From Gordoniibacillus chartarius (GTDB taxonomy: Bacteria; Bacillota; Bacilli; Paenibacillales; NBRC-103111), in contig NZ_JBHLWN010000090.1 of the NCBI RefSeq assembly GCF_042432825.1, forward strand, positions 36,496 to 100,495: 64,000 nucleotides of DNA, in the 5' to 3' direction. The notes beneath the pieces were generated by a model, which saw nothing but the letters and a program-made list of their open reading frames with translations, was not told the DNA's origin and did not search any database. Position numbers and translations under genes: made by a program. Positions 35,148-44,203 of this stretch are shown piece after piece. Positions within the stretch are counted from its first letter, which is position 1; the number at the start of each line of letters is the position of its first letter.

Positions 35148-35546
35148 ATGCAGCATATCCCGAAAATTTCGGAGTCCGAGTGGGAAGTCATGAAGCTTAT
35201 ATGGAAAAATCATCCTATTACCGCGGAGCAAATTGTGCTGATGCTGCCCGATCAAATCGAATGGAGCGACCAGACCGTCCGCACGTTTCTGAACCGGCTG
35301 CTCAAGAAGAGAGCGATCGGCTATGAGAAATCCGGACGCGGGTATAAATATTATCCGTTGGTTTCGGAAGAGGAATGCGTCCGGGCGGAGAGCCAATCTT
35401 TCGTGAAGCGGGTGTTTGGAGGCGCTGCCGGGTTGATGGTTACCCGGTTTTTGGAGGATGCTCATTTGTCGGACGTGGAGATCGAGCAGCTCCGGAAGAT
35501 TTTGACTGATAAACAGGCCAAGAACGGCAAAGACTCCGATGCTTGA
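35148..35546 (+). CDS. BlaI/MecI-family transcriptional repressor
   Basis: The 132-residue protein is a winged helix repressor: SESEWEVMKLIWKNHPITAE at the start, DQTVRTFLNRLLKKRAIGYE as the recognition helix region, and a C-terminal dimerisation helix. In the family the paired M56 protease cleaves it between the two domains to lift repression. The operators upstream fit self-control, and the M56 gene follows 41 bases on. A beta-lactamase gene is not adjacent, so the regulon is open. Confidence 0.92.
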   Translation: MQHIPKISESEWEVMKLIWKNHPITAEQIVLMLPDQIEWSDQTVRTFLNRLLKKRAIGYEKSGRGYKYYPLVSEEECVRAESQSFVKRVFGGAAGLMVTRFLEDAHLSDVEIEQLRKILTDKQAKNGKDSDA

Positions 35547-35587
35547 ACGTTGTAAGAGCGTGTGAATATTCGGTAAAGGGTGATCGT

Positions 35588-37825
35588 ATGGATGGCGTCG
35601 TCAAGCTATTCCTTTGGTATCTCGATTCGACGGCTGCGGCTAGTGCTGTTGCGCTTCTTGTCTTGGCCATTCAGGCTGTTTTTCGCCGATATTTGAGCGT
35701 TCGAGTCCGTCATGCGATGTGGATGGTCGTTCTGCTGCGTCTGCTTCTTCCCGTTTTCCCCGACAGTCAGGTAAGCATCTTTAACGCCGGGGCTTTACTT
35801 GCCGATGTGAAGCACGCGATGACCTTTGGCGAACCGCAGGTAAACAGCCTAATACCGCAGGAGCTCATGGTTAACGGAACGGCTAAGTCCGATTCCGCGG
35901 ACGCGCCCGCCGTCCGGACGGACGGGGAAACGGAAAGCTCGAAGCTGAATTTGCCGGCACTGCCTAATAAGCCTGAGCATCCTGCAGCCCTTCAAGCGAT
36001 CGCGGCATTGTGGCTGGGGGGAGCGGGATTCATGCTCCTCTATTTGGCGGGCTATACGCTGCATTTGCGAAGAAAACGCGCGTCCCTTCGAATGGTCGCG
36101 GATACTCGGATATTGGCTATCCTGGACGCATGCCGGGACAAATTCAACGTTGCGGCGCCGATAAGACTCTATACGGGTACTCCGTGGAATAGTCCGTACA
36201 TTTGGGGGCTCACTCGTCCTCGGATCTATGTTCCGGAAGCGATTTGCAAGGAGCTGAGCGCCGAGCAGCTGTTCCACATTTTCTCGCATGAGCTGGCTCA
36301 TTACAAGCGACGGGATATCGCCTGGAACGCGATAGGCGGTGTCGTATTGGCTGTGCACTGGCTGAATCCGCTCGTTTGGCTCTGTATCGGAAGAATGAAA
36401 GCGGACCGGGAATTGGCCTGCGATGCTTACGTTCTGGAGGTGCTTGGCGAAGCCGAAGCGGTTCCTTACGGGCTGACGATTTTGGAGTTTCTCAAGCGGA
36501 TTCCTGCGAGGAGGAATGATGCGCATCTCATTTATTTTTTCGGGTCCGATCCGTTTCGCCAGTTTTCGCAAAGAATGAAGATGATCCAAACGTTTAAGAA
36601 GGGCTCGTATAAACTGTCGGCGGCGGCAATCGTTTGCGTGGCGCTGTTAAGTATGGCGACGCTGACCGATGCGGCGAGGCCGGCCGGCTCAAGCGTGCCC
36701 GAAGCCCGGCTTGAAGCTGGCGTTACGTCCATAATGCCGTCCGATACAGCAACGGACCGTGTCCTGTACAATTCTGCTTTCCGAAACTATAACAACTTGG
36801 AAAAAGCCGTCAAGGTAGCCGGGCTCAAATTCAAGGTACCGACGGAGCTGCCTGCCGGATATTCGTTCAGCGAGGCTTCGTTCCAGCTGCAGCAGGGTGA
36901 AGCGAATGCGAGGCAAATGACTTTGTTGTTTAATGACCGTAATAACGGACAAATAGAAGGGAGCTTTTTCTTCACCGCCAGCGCTAAGGAAGGCGGACTG
37001 GAGGCTGCGGTCGCCGAGGCTGAGCAAAATGAAAAAAAACGTGCGGAAAGCGAGCCGACGATTCGCAAGGAGCTTGTGGACATCGCGGGACAGAAGGTCA
37101 CCAAGATAACCTCGGAGCTCCGGAAGGCGAGGCATATCGTTTATTTATGGCAGGAACAGGATATTGTTTATGTAATCAGAGATCTTCGGGCTGCCGGCGA
37201 ACAGACGGTCGTCCGGATGATCGCTTCGATGGCATTCCCCGATCCCGGGATTTATACCCAATATGTCAGTGATGATATGCTGAATGTCATGATTTATGAT
37301 ACCGGGGATTTACGGCAGGTTCCGAAGGCGATAGGGTTTGCGCCGAAGTTTCCGTTGGAGCTGCCCGGTTCCTATAAAGTTCAGTACGCCATGAATACGC
37401 AAAAAGTCAACTTCAGTTATCCGACGGACGCGGCCGACCAGAAGACGAGGCTGTTATACACCGTATACCGGAAAGCGGATAACGCCGAAGAAAAGGCCGG
37501 AGGTATCACTGTGATGCAAATCAAGGACAATCGCATGACGGAGGATATTCAGGCGAAAGGCTTTGTCGGATTTTTTCGGATAGACGGCAAGCAATTCGAG
37601 GTCAAGACGGCGCCTGTGACCATTGGCGGGGTGGCGGCGTTCAAGACCGAACCGTATAAAATCGACGGAGCGCTAAGCTCTCCGAACGAGCGGGACTTGG
37701 TCAGCTACTTCTGGAAGGAAAATGTGGCTTGCTTTCAGGCCGTATTTCCGGCGAACGTTGAGCAGCAGGAGCAGATTGTCGCTTTCCTGATGAAGGAGAA
37801 GGCTGCGGATCTCGAACGGTTGTAA
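35588..37825 (+). CDS. BlaR1-like M56-family membrane metallopeptidase
   Basis: About 745 residues from the ATG at 35588. Several N-terminal helices are followed by the M56 zinc motif H234-E235-x2-H238 (SHELAHYKRRDIAWN) and a further helix (LSAAAIVCVALLSMATL). The outer C-terminal ~370 residues are two DUF4367-like domains (LKFKVPTELPAGYSFSEASF; IGFAPKFPLELPGSYKVQYA) and not the penicillin-binding domain of BlaR1. It probably senses an outer signal other than a beta-lactam and cleaves the BlaI-type repressor made upstream. Confidence 0.88.
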   Translation: MDGVVKLFLWYLDSTAAASAVALLVLAIQAVFRRYLSVRVRHAMWMVVLLRLLLPVFPDSQVSIFNAGALLADVKHAMTFGEPQVNSLIPQELMVNGTAKSDSADAPAVRTDGETESSKLNLPALPNKPEHPAALQAIAALWLGGAGFMLLYLAGYTLHLRRKRASLRMVADTRILAILDACRDKFNVAAPIRLYTGTPWNSPYIWGLTRPRIYVPEAICKELSAEQLFHIFSHELAHYKRRDIAWNAIGGVVLAVHWLNPLVWLCIGRMKADRELACDAYVLEVLGEAEAVPYGLTILEFLKRIPARRNDAHLIYFFGSDPFRQFSQRMKMIQTFKKGSYKLSAAAIVCVALLSMATLTDAARPAGSSVPEARLEAGVTSIMPSDTATDRVLYNSAFRNYNNLEKAVKVAGLKFKVPTELPAGYSFSEASFQLQQGEANARQMTLLFNDRNNGQIEGSFFFTASAKEGGLEAAVAEAEQNEKKRAESEPTIRKELVDIAGQKVTKITSELRKARHIVYLWQEQDIVYVIRDLRAAGEQTVVRMIASMAFPDPGIYTQYVSDDMLNVMIYDTGDLRQVPKAIGFAPKFPLELPGSYKVQYAMNTQKVNFSYPTDAADQKTRLLYTVYRKADNAEEKAGGITVMQIKDNRMTEDIQAKGFVGFFRIDGKQFEVKTAPVTIGGVAAFKTEPYKIDGALSSPNERDLVSYFWKENVACFQAVFPANVEQQEQIVAFLMKEKAADLERL

Positions 37826-37956
37826 GAACCGGGAACAATCTGCGGCAAGCAGGTTTAAGACAGTCCCGATTGCATGAGAAGCGTCTGATCTGGCTACGAT
37901 ATAGGCAGAGAGCATTTTCCAATTTGATGTACCATGACTGCAAAGGGAGGCTTACC

Positions 37957-38121
37957 ATGGATAGAGAATCGTATGAGATGCTGGAGGATGCCGACAGAGA
38001 AGCGGCGATCGGATCCACTTCCCCTGAAGGCGTACGGCAGTATGTCGACCTGATCGGTGACGAGGATCTGGAGCCGGACGCTCCGTTCGCCGCTCTGGAT
38101 GGGGACGTTCCGCTGCTGTAG
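37957..38121 (+). CDS. Small acidic protein
   Basis: AAAGGGAGG precedes the ATG at 37957. The 54-residue product is highly acidic (YEMLEDADREAAIGS, LIGDEDLEPDAPFAALDGD). No signal or membrane segment. Family not recognised. Confidence 0.5.
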   Translation: MDRESYEMLEDADREAAIGSTSPEGVRQYVDLIGDEDLEPDAPFAALDGDVPLL

Positions 38122-38204
38122 ACTCCGGGGCGAATGGCTTACTCTAGGTCACGTATGGTATCATGGAGTAAGTTGAACCATGGGGAACTATAGTTGCCTG
38201 GGTA

Positions 38205-39029
38205 ATGGAGGGAATACCGATCGCTAACGTCAGTCACAACGATGCGATGACCATGCTGGAGCAGACAAGCCGCACCTTCTTTATTCCGATCAGCCGCCTG
38301 ACGGAAGGCTTGAAGGAAGCCGTGGCTTCCGCTTACTTGTGCATGAGAGCCATTGATGAAATTGAAGATCACGAGAGCATTGCCGATCAGACGAAGATTA
38401 CGCTGCTGCATAGCATACGCGCAACGTTCCATTCCAATAACGTGATGCAGGAGCTGCAGCAGCTGCTGGAGCCGTATGCGAACATTTTACCGGCGGTTTC
38501 CGTAAGAATGCACGAATGGCTGTTGCTGTGTCCGTCCTCCGCCGCGCAAACCGTATACCGCTACATCGCCATGATGTCGGAGCAAATGGCCGAATGGGTG
38601 CAGCGGAAGTGGAGCATCCGCACGGAGGAGGACCTCGACGGCTACACCTACAGCGTGGCCGGCATGGTCGGCGAGATGCTGTCCGAGCTGTGGCAGTGGC
38701 ACGACGGAACGATTGCCGATAAAGTGAAGGCCGTCGCGTTCGGCAGGGGGCTTCAGGCCGTCAACATCCTGCGCAACCGGACCGAAGATCTGGAGCGGGG
38801 CGTCGATTTTTACCCGGACGGATGGGAGCAGGCGGATATGATCCGCTACATCGACCGCAATCTGCAGCTAGCCAACGAATACGTGGCCGATCTGAAGCAG
38901 GGGCCGGCCCTGGAGTTCTGCGCGCTTCCTCTGGCGCTGGCGCATGCGACGGTGCAGACGATTGCCGGCGGCGGCACGAAGCTGTCCCGGGCGAATGTGA
39001 TGGACATTGTAAGCCGCGTTTCAAGTTAG
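38205..39029 (+). CDS. Squalene/phytoene synthase-family protein
   Basis: The 274-residue protein has the prenyl-transfer helix-bundle pattern: SRTFFIPISRLTEG, the first Asp-rich motif AIDEIED in AYLCMRAIDEIEDHESI, and the second around VNILRNRTEDLERGVDFYP. The second motif is a variant, with N for the usual first Asp (NILRNRTED). Members join two prenyl diphosphates head to head. There are no desaturase or hopanoid-cyclase genes nearby, so the product is unknown. The ATG at 38205 lacks a good ribosome site. Confidence 0.8.
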   Translation: MEGIPIANVSHNDAMTMLEQTSRTFFIPISRLTEGLKEAVASAYLCMRAIDEIEDHESIADQTKITLLHSIRATFHSNNVMQELQQLLEPYANILPAVSVRMHEWLLLCPSSAAQTVYRYIAMMSEQMAEWVQRKWSIRTEEDLDGYTYSVAGMVGEMLSELWQWHDGTIADKVKAVAFGRGLQAVNILRNRTEDLERGVDFYPDGWEQADMIRYIDRNLQLANEYVADLKQGPALEFCALPLALAHATVQTIAGGGTKLSRANVMDIVSRVSS

Positions 39030-39066
39030 CTTGAGAATATGATGCATGGCCGAAAGAAGGGGCAGG

Positions 39067-39603
39067 ATGGGCAACGATCAACAGAAGTACGTCCGGGAAA
39101 CCCGCTGCTTCAAAATTTCCCGTGTATTCCCGCTGGACGTCAACAACAATAATACTTTGTTCGGGGGCAAGCTGATGTCGCTCATCGACGATATCGCTTC
39201 GATCTCGGCAACCAAGCTGTCCCGAGGCAATGTCGTGACGGCGTCCACGGATTCGGTCGACTTCTTGTCGCCGATTCATTTGACGGACTGCGTATGTCTG
39301 GAGGCGTTCGTGACATGGACGGGAACGACTTCCATGGAAGTATTCGTGAAGGTCGTTAAAGAAGATTTGTATACCGGAGAGCGGAAAATCGCGGCAACAT
39401 CGTTCTTGACATTCGTTTCATTGGACGAAAATCATAAGCCCGTGCCGGTTCCGCGGATCGTGCCGGAGACGGAGGAGGAGCGGAAGCTCCACGAAACCGC
39501 CGTGCAGCGGGCGCAAATGCGCAAGCACCGCCGCGAGGAGAGCAAGAAATTCGCCGATTATTTGCTGACGACGTATCCTTGGGAACAATCCTACAACCAA
39601 TAA
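39067..39603 (+). CDS. Acyl-CoA thioesterase, hotdog fold
   Basis: I choose the ATG at 39067, which follows AAGGGGC. The ~178-residue protein has the hotdog pattern with NNTLFGGKLMSLIDDIASIS (catalytic Asp region), VVTASTDSVDFLSPI and FVSLDENHKPVPVPRI, as in the YkhA/BACH type acyl-CoA hydrolases. It frees fatty acids from CoA. A clean terminator follows it. Confidence 0.9.
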   Translation: MGNDQQKYVRETRCFKISRVFPLDVNNNNTLFGGKLMSLIDDIASISATKLSRGNVVTASTDSVDFLSPIHLTDCVCLEAFVTWTGTTSMEVFVKVVKEDLYTGERKIAATSFLTFVSLDENHKPVPVPRIVPETEEERKLHETAVQRAQMRKHRREESKKFADYLLTTYPWEQSYNQ

Positions 39604-39608
39604 ACCTC

Positions 39609-39636
39609 AGCATCCTGTCAGGGATGCTTTTTTTAT
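39609..39636 (+). terminator. Rho-independent terminator
   Basis: AGCATCC (39609-39615) pairs with GGATGCT (39622-39628), followed by seven T. Confidence 0.93.
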
Positions 39637-39729
39637 TGGCAAAGACGATTTTACATGAAATTTCATTCTAAATCGTATTAAGCGAAATCAATAAGAGCTT
39701 TGGTGTAGGAAAGTCAGGTCATAATCCAA

Positions 39730-40428
39730 CTAAATAGCTCCACCATTGGCATGTATTTTTTCCAATAATCTCATCTTGGAATCGTCTAAGTGCAGTTTGA
39801 TCATCGTCTTGATGTCGTACATACTGCCTTCTTTGACAGCATGCAAGATGGCGGTATGCTGCTCAAGGGCTGTCGTAACCATCTCTTTGGTAATTAAAGA
39901 GGCTTGCGCTGCGAGAAATCTGTAGTTCATGATACTTTTGTAAATCTCCATATTTCTCTTGTTTTTCCCGATGTTCATATATTCAAGATGAAAAGCCATA
40001 TTATAATCATATTGCAAGTATGTGTCCAACGGTAATATTTCAATATTCTCTTTGGATGTTTGCAAAATTTGTTCCATAGTCACAACTTCTTGCTGAATTT
40101 GGTCTTTCGTCTGAGCTGCGATTTTATCAGCTACCCAAAATTCCAGCATTAAGCGCGTATCCATAATATTCTGCACGTCTTCGATTTCGATTGCATTGAC
40201 AAAGGTTCCTACTTTGGAAACCGTTTTCACAAGTCCATCCATTTCCAAACGATTCAAGGCGTCCCGAATAGGGGTTCTGCTTACCCCCAGCTGTTCAGCT
40301 AACTCCGGTATAGATAACTTTTCATTTGCGAGAAATTCCCGGCGGATAATCTTTTCCTTCAGGATGTTGTACGATTTATCCCACAAATTCGAAGTATCAA
40401 GCTTTGGCAAGCCTGTTCTCGTAGACAT
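39730..40428 (-). CDS. GntR-family regulator with FCD domain
   Basis: The ATG at 40428 follows AGAGGAG; the longer frame to 40515 is less likely. The 232-residue protein has a winged helix (LSIPELAEQLGVSRTPIRDA LNRLEMDGLV, given in two parts) and an FCD-type helical effector domain. FadR-subgroup regulators of this kind bind organic acids. It diverges from the Fe-ADH/DUF1537/PdxA2 cluster, and a perfect palindrome overlaps that cluster's promoter, so it is the likely repressor. Confidence 0.9.
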   Translation of the reverse strand: MSTRTGLPKLDTSNLWDKSYNILKEKIIRREFLANEKLSIPELAEQLGVSRTPIRDALNRLEMDGLVKTVSKVGTFVNAIEIEDVQNIMDTRLMLEFWVADKIAAQTKDQIQQEVVTMEQILQTSKENIEILPLDTYLQYDYNMAFHLEYMNIGKNKRNMEIYKSIMNYRFLAAQASLITKEMVTTALEQHTAILHAVKEGSMYDIKTMIKLHLDDSKMRLLEKIHANGGAI

Positions 40429-40594
40429 AACGACTCCTCTGAGATTGAAGTTTTGGGTAAAGGATACGATGACGAATAACTCGGGATCAAAATGATGTAT
40501 ATAAGATTTTAGCATCTGTTCGTTTGAGGTGTCAATTTCCTGCGTCTGAAAGGCACTAGTCTAGATTTTATTTGAGATTCCTCCAATATTTGTA

Positions 40595-40634
40595 TTGAGA
40601 ACATCTCTTTCTCGTTATATGATGTATACATCAT
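40595..40634 (+). promoter_or_regulatory. Promoter with overlapping GntR operator
   Basis: TTGAGA (40595-40600), 17 bases, TATGAT (40618-40623). The perfect 16-bp palindrome ATGATGTATACATCAT (40619-40634) covers the -10 box and start point. Its TGTATACA core is of the type used by FadR/FCD GntR regulators, so binding would shut off the cluster. The leader to the ADH start is only ~20 bases. Confidence 0.78.
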
Positions 40635-40648
40635 TTCAATGGGAGGAA

Positions 40649-41839
40649 ATGGCTTTGAGCAATTATGCAGCGATCCAGACCTATGCGTTTCAATCGGCAG
40701 CTTCCATTATTGCAGGAAGGCATTCTATTACCACGCTGCGAGATCGGCTTCAAATGATGGGCGAGATTCGTTCTGCTTTATTGGTTACCGGTTCGGCTAT
40801 GGAAAGCCTTGGCGTTGTTGATGAGCTTACGCTGCAGCTAAACTCAGCGGGCATCTCCTTGCAAGTGCTGAAGGGGGTTGTCCAAGAGCCCACAATAGGA
40901 AATATTGAACAATTATTTTCTTCAATTGCCGGCGAGCACTTTGATGCCCTCATTGGACTCGGGGGCGGGAGCATACTGGATGCGGCCAAAATCTTGTCCG
41001 TTATGAAGACCAACGAGAAGCCTCTTCGCGAAATGCTCGGTACAGATCTGATCCCCCGCCGCGGCGTACCCCTCGTATTAATTCCGACTACTTCCGGGAC
41101 GGGCTCCGAGGTGACTCCGAATGCAATTGTGACATTGCCGGAGGAAGAGCTGAAGGTCGGTATTATCAGCCGTTATTTGCTGCCCCAGCTGGCGATCCTG
41201 GATCCGATGTTAACCTTGCAGCTGCCCAAACAGATCACCGCCGCCACCGGGATGGATGCTTTTACGCATGCTTTCGAATCGTTTATCTCCAACAAGGCTA
41301 ACCCGATTAGCGACATGTTTGCCATGGAATCGATCCGCAGGATCTCTCGAAGCATCGTAGAGGCCTATCAGGACGGGGGCTCTATAGAAGCAAGGGAAAA
41401 CATGCTGCTCGGATCGATGTATGGCGGAATGGCTCTGACCGGTGCAGGTACGGCGGCCGTTCACGCACTGGCTTATCCGCTTGGCGGAAAGTTCCATATT
41501 CCCCATGGGGTCGCCAATTCGATGCTCCTGCCCCATGTTACCGAGTTCAATTTGGATGCGATTTCAAATCGATTGACTAATGTAGCGCAAGCAATGGGCT
41601 TCCGGCACGACGTCTCCATGACCGCAAGCCAAGCGGCAGATTTCGTGCTTACTCGCATATCCGAATGGATTAAAGAATTGCAGATTCCGCAAAATCTGGC
41701 CGAATACGGTGTGACCGAAGCGGATGTGGAGGCTCTGGCTCAAGCGGCATCCAAGGTTACCCGTCTATTGAACAATAATCCCAAAGCCATGAGCCTGGAT
41801 CATATTCAGGATGTGTATAAGAAGCTCCTGCCTAAGTAG
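40649..41839 (+). CDS. Iron-containing alcohol dehydrogenase
   Basis: About 396 residues. The coding start is 40649 (ATG) or 40655 (TTG, eight bases after GGGAGG); a longer frame would overlap the promoter. The NAD-binding loop is ALIGLGGGSILDAAK; the iron ligands are in TGMDAFTHAFESF and GKFHIPHGVANSMLLPH. IPTTSGTGSEVTPNAI is the family's conserved loop. It is the first gene of the acid-sugar cluster and may oxidise a hydroxy acid, such as a threonate isomer, or reduce the aldehyde made by the aldolase encoded last. Confidence 0.92.
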   Translation: MALSNYAAIQTYAFQSAASIIAGRHSITTLRDRLQMMGEIRSALLVTGSAMESLGVVDELTLQLNSAGISLQVLKGVVQEPTIGNIEQLFSSIAGEHFDALIGLGGGSILDAAKILSVMKTNEKPLREMLGTDLIPRRGVPLVLIPTTSGTGSEVTPNAIVTLPEEELKVGIISRYLLPQLAILDPMLTLQLPKQITAATGMDAFTHAFESFISNKANPISDMFAMESIRRISRSIVEAYQDGGSIEARENMLLGSMYGGMALTGAGTAAVHALAYPLGGKFHIPHGVANSMLLPHVTEFNLDAISNRLTNVAQAMGFRHDVSMTASQAADFVLTRISEWIKELQIPQNLAEYGVTEADVEALAQAASKVTRLLNNNPKAMSLDHIQDVYKKLLPK

Positions 41840-41855
41840 AGGAGGCTGAGGCCAA

Positions 41856-43151
41856 GTGAAATTTGCGATTATTGCCGATGATTTGACCGGGGCTAATGAC
41901 AGCGGAGTCCAGCTGACGCGCTTCGGTCTCAGGACGGCGGTCTTGATCGGTGCGAAGAGCCATTCCCTTGAGGAAAGGGATGCCGTCGTGTTCGATACCG
42001 ACAGCCGCTCGCTGCCGCAGGATGAAGCCTACCGAAAGGTCAAAGAGATTTCGGAATTCCTGCACAGCGCAAATTCCTATGTGATGTTCAAGAAAATCGA
42101 CTCTACGATGAGGGGGAATGTAGGGGCCGAGGTGAATGCGATTTACGATGTTTGCCGACCCGACTTCGCGGTGATTGCTCCGGCTTACCCGGCGATGGGA
42201 AGACAGGTTATCGAAGGCTATCTTTATGTGAACGGCAAGCTGGTGCATGAAACCGAGGTAGGCCATGATCCGAAAACGGCAGTGAAGGAATCGTTCCTCC
42301 CTCGGCTGATTGAAGAGCAGTCCAAGAGGAGGGTCGGGCATATTTCTTCTCGCGAGCTATCTTATGGCCCTGACTATCTTCATAGCAAGCTAGCGCAATT
42401 CAAAAGCGAAGGCACGCATTACTTGCTTGTGGATGCGGCGGAAGACGGAGAACTGCAAGCTATGGCCGGGCTCTTGATCGGAACTCGATATTCGGTTGTT
42501 TGGGCCGGTTCCGCCGGACTCGCCAATGTGCTGCCCTCGGCCTATGGCATGCAAAGAACAGAGCGTTCCTTCCCTCTCAGCCCAAGCGATTCCCCCGTAT
42601 TGCTGGTCGTTGGCAGCGTCAGTCGCGTAGCGCGTAAGCAGCTGCAGCTTGTCTTGAGTGAGCCGAACGTAACCGGCATTAAGCTGCATTCCCATCTCGC
42701 GGTGGCTGACGAAAGGACGAGGGAAGCGGAATGGATTCGCGTTTATGAGGAAGCAAGAGGCGCATTAGCAGGCGGAAACCATATCGCACTGTATTCCTCA
42801 GGAGATCCTCTGGATATTGAACAGGCCGTGCAAACAGGAAACAAGCAAGGTATGGATGCCGTCGGGGTCAGCAATGTCATCGCCGATTGCTTAGGTAGGG
42901 CAGCCTTTCAACTGATTCATAGTGAGGGCATCGGCCGGATGGTCCTTGCCGGCGGGGACACCGCGAAGCGGTTATTGAACCGGCTCGATGCCGTGGATAT
43001 TGAGCTTCTGGATGAAGTGGAGCCGGGGATTCCCCTCGGCAGAATCGAATCGCAGCAAGGAGCTTATGTCATTACGAAAGCCGGCAGCTTCGGGTCAGAA
43101 ACCGCGCTGGTCAAATCTTTGAAGAAATTGAGTCACGGCAGCGCGGAATAA
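41856..43151 (+). CDS. Four-carbon acid-sugar kinase (DUF1537 family)
   Basis: The 431-residue protein starts with GTG after GAGGAGG. The N-terminal half has IIADDLTGANDSGVQLTRFG and FKKIDSTMRGNVGAE, the substrate-binding signatures of DUF1537; the C-terminal half has LAGGDTAKRLLNRL and GSFGSETALVKSL for ATP binding. DUF1537 kinases phosphorylate threonate, erythronate or related four-carbon acids on O4, and those paired with PdxA2 belong to the D-threonate-type route. The pdxA2 gene follows 23 bases on. Family certain, stereoisomer not. Confidence 0.92.
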   Translation: MKFAIIADDLTGANDSGVQLTRFGLRTAVLIGAKSHSLEERDAVVFDTDSRSLPQDEAYRKVKEISEFLHSANSYVMFKKIDSTMRGNVGAEVNAIYDVCRPDFAVIAPAYPAMGRQVIEGYLYVNGKLVHETEVGHDPKTAVKESFLPRLIEEQSKRRVGHISSRELSYGPDYLHSKLAQFKSEGTHYLLVDAAEDGELQAMAGLLIGTRYSVVWAGSAGLANVLPSAYGMQRTERSFPLSPSDSPVLLVVGSVSRVARKQLQLVLSEPNVTGIKLHSHLAVADERTREAEWIRVYEEARGALAGGNHIALYSSGDPLDIEQAVQTGNKQGMDAVGVSNVIADCLGRAAFQLIHSEGIGRMVLAGGDTAKRLLNRLDAVDIELLDEVEPGIPLGRIESQQGAYVITKAGSFGSETALVKSLKKLSHGSAE

Positions 43152-43174
43152 AATCAAAGGAAGGACAATCAGAT

Positions 43175-44203
43175 ATGCTGAAACCGATCATAGGAATTAC
43201 GATGGGGGATGCCGCAGGCATCGGACCGGAAATTATTGTTAAGGCGCTGGCCAATCCGGAGCTCTATGAACAGTGCCGTCCTTTGGTAATTGGCGATAAA
43301 AAAATTCTGGAGCGAGCGATACAAATTACAGGGGCTGCTGTTGTTATTCATTCGCTGCAAAACATAGAAGAAGCCAGGTATAGCTTCGGTACGATCGATT
43401 GCTTGGATTTGGATTTGCTGCCTGCCGATTTGCCTGTCGGCCAAATTTCTGCGGCTGCGGGAAATGCCGCCTTTCATTTTATCGCTAAATCCGTAGAGCT
43501 TGCGCAGGAAAACAAGATTCATGCCATTTGCACAGCGCCTTTAAACAAGGAAGCCCTGCACAAAGGAGGGCATATGTATCCGGGCCATACGGAAATATTG
43601 GCGGCGCTGACAGGTACGGAAGACTATTCGATGATGCTGTCTTCGCCAAAGCTGAAAGTGATCCATCTAACCACTCATGTCGGGCTCATTCAGGCCGTTG
43701 AGATGATCAATCCGGAACGAACCTATACGGTCATCAAGCTGGCCCATGAAACCTTGACCCGTGCCGGATATTCCAGTCCCAGGATTGCCGTATGCGGGAT
43801 CAATCCGCACGCCGGGGAAAACGGGTTGTTTGGCAGCGGGGAGGAAGAAGAAAAATTGGAGCCGGGAATTCAGAAAGCGCAAGCGGAAGGCATACAGGTC
43901 ACTGGTCCGTATCCGGCGGACACCCTATTTTACCGTGCGGTTCGGGGGGATTTCGATATCGTAGTTGCCTGCTATCACGATCAGGGGCATGGACCGATCA
44001 AGGTGCTTGGCTTGGAAGCAGGTGTCAATATCACCGTCGGTTTAAAGGGAGGAATGATCCGGACGTCGGTGGACCACGGCACTGCGTTTGATATTGCCGG
44101 GAAAAATATGGCGGATGACCGCAGTATGCTGGCGGCGATTCGCATGGCGGTAGAATTAGCTCCCAAGCAACCGATTCCGGAGGAGGCAAGACGGAATGCT
44201 TAA
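43175..44203 (+). CDS. pdxA2: PdxA2-type 4-phospho-threonate/erythronate dehydrogenase
   Basis: The 342-residue protein has ITMGDAAGIGPEIIVKAL at the N-terminus, LNKEALHKGGHMYPGHTE, ICGINPHAGE-type (CGINPHAGENGLFGSGEE) and ACYHDQGHGPIKVLG, all PdxA family. The metal-binding His are in GHTE and YHDQGHGP. Linked to a DUF1537 kinase, such enzymes oxidise and decarboxylate 4-phospho-D-threonate to dihydroxyacetone phosphate and not the vitamin B6 intermediate. AAAGGAAGG precedes the ATG. Its 3' end overlaps the aldolase gene by eight bases. Confidence 0.9.
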   Translation: MLKPIIGITMGDAAGIGPEIIVKALANPELYEQCRPLVIGDKKILERAIQITGAAVVIHSLQNIEEARYSFGTIDCLDLDLLPADLPVGQISAAAGNAAFHFIAKSVELAQENKIHAICTAPLNKEALHKGGHMYPGHTEILAALTGTEDYSMMLSSPKLKVIHLTTHVGLIQAVEMINPERTYTVIKLAHETLTRAGYSSPRIAVCGINPHAGENGLFGSGEEEEKLEPGIQKAQAEGIQVTGPYPADTLFYRAVRGDFDIVVACYHDQGHGPIKVLGLEAGVNITVGLKGGMIRTSVDHGTAFDIAGKNMADDRSMLAAIRMAVELAPKQPIPEEARRNA

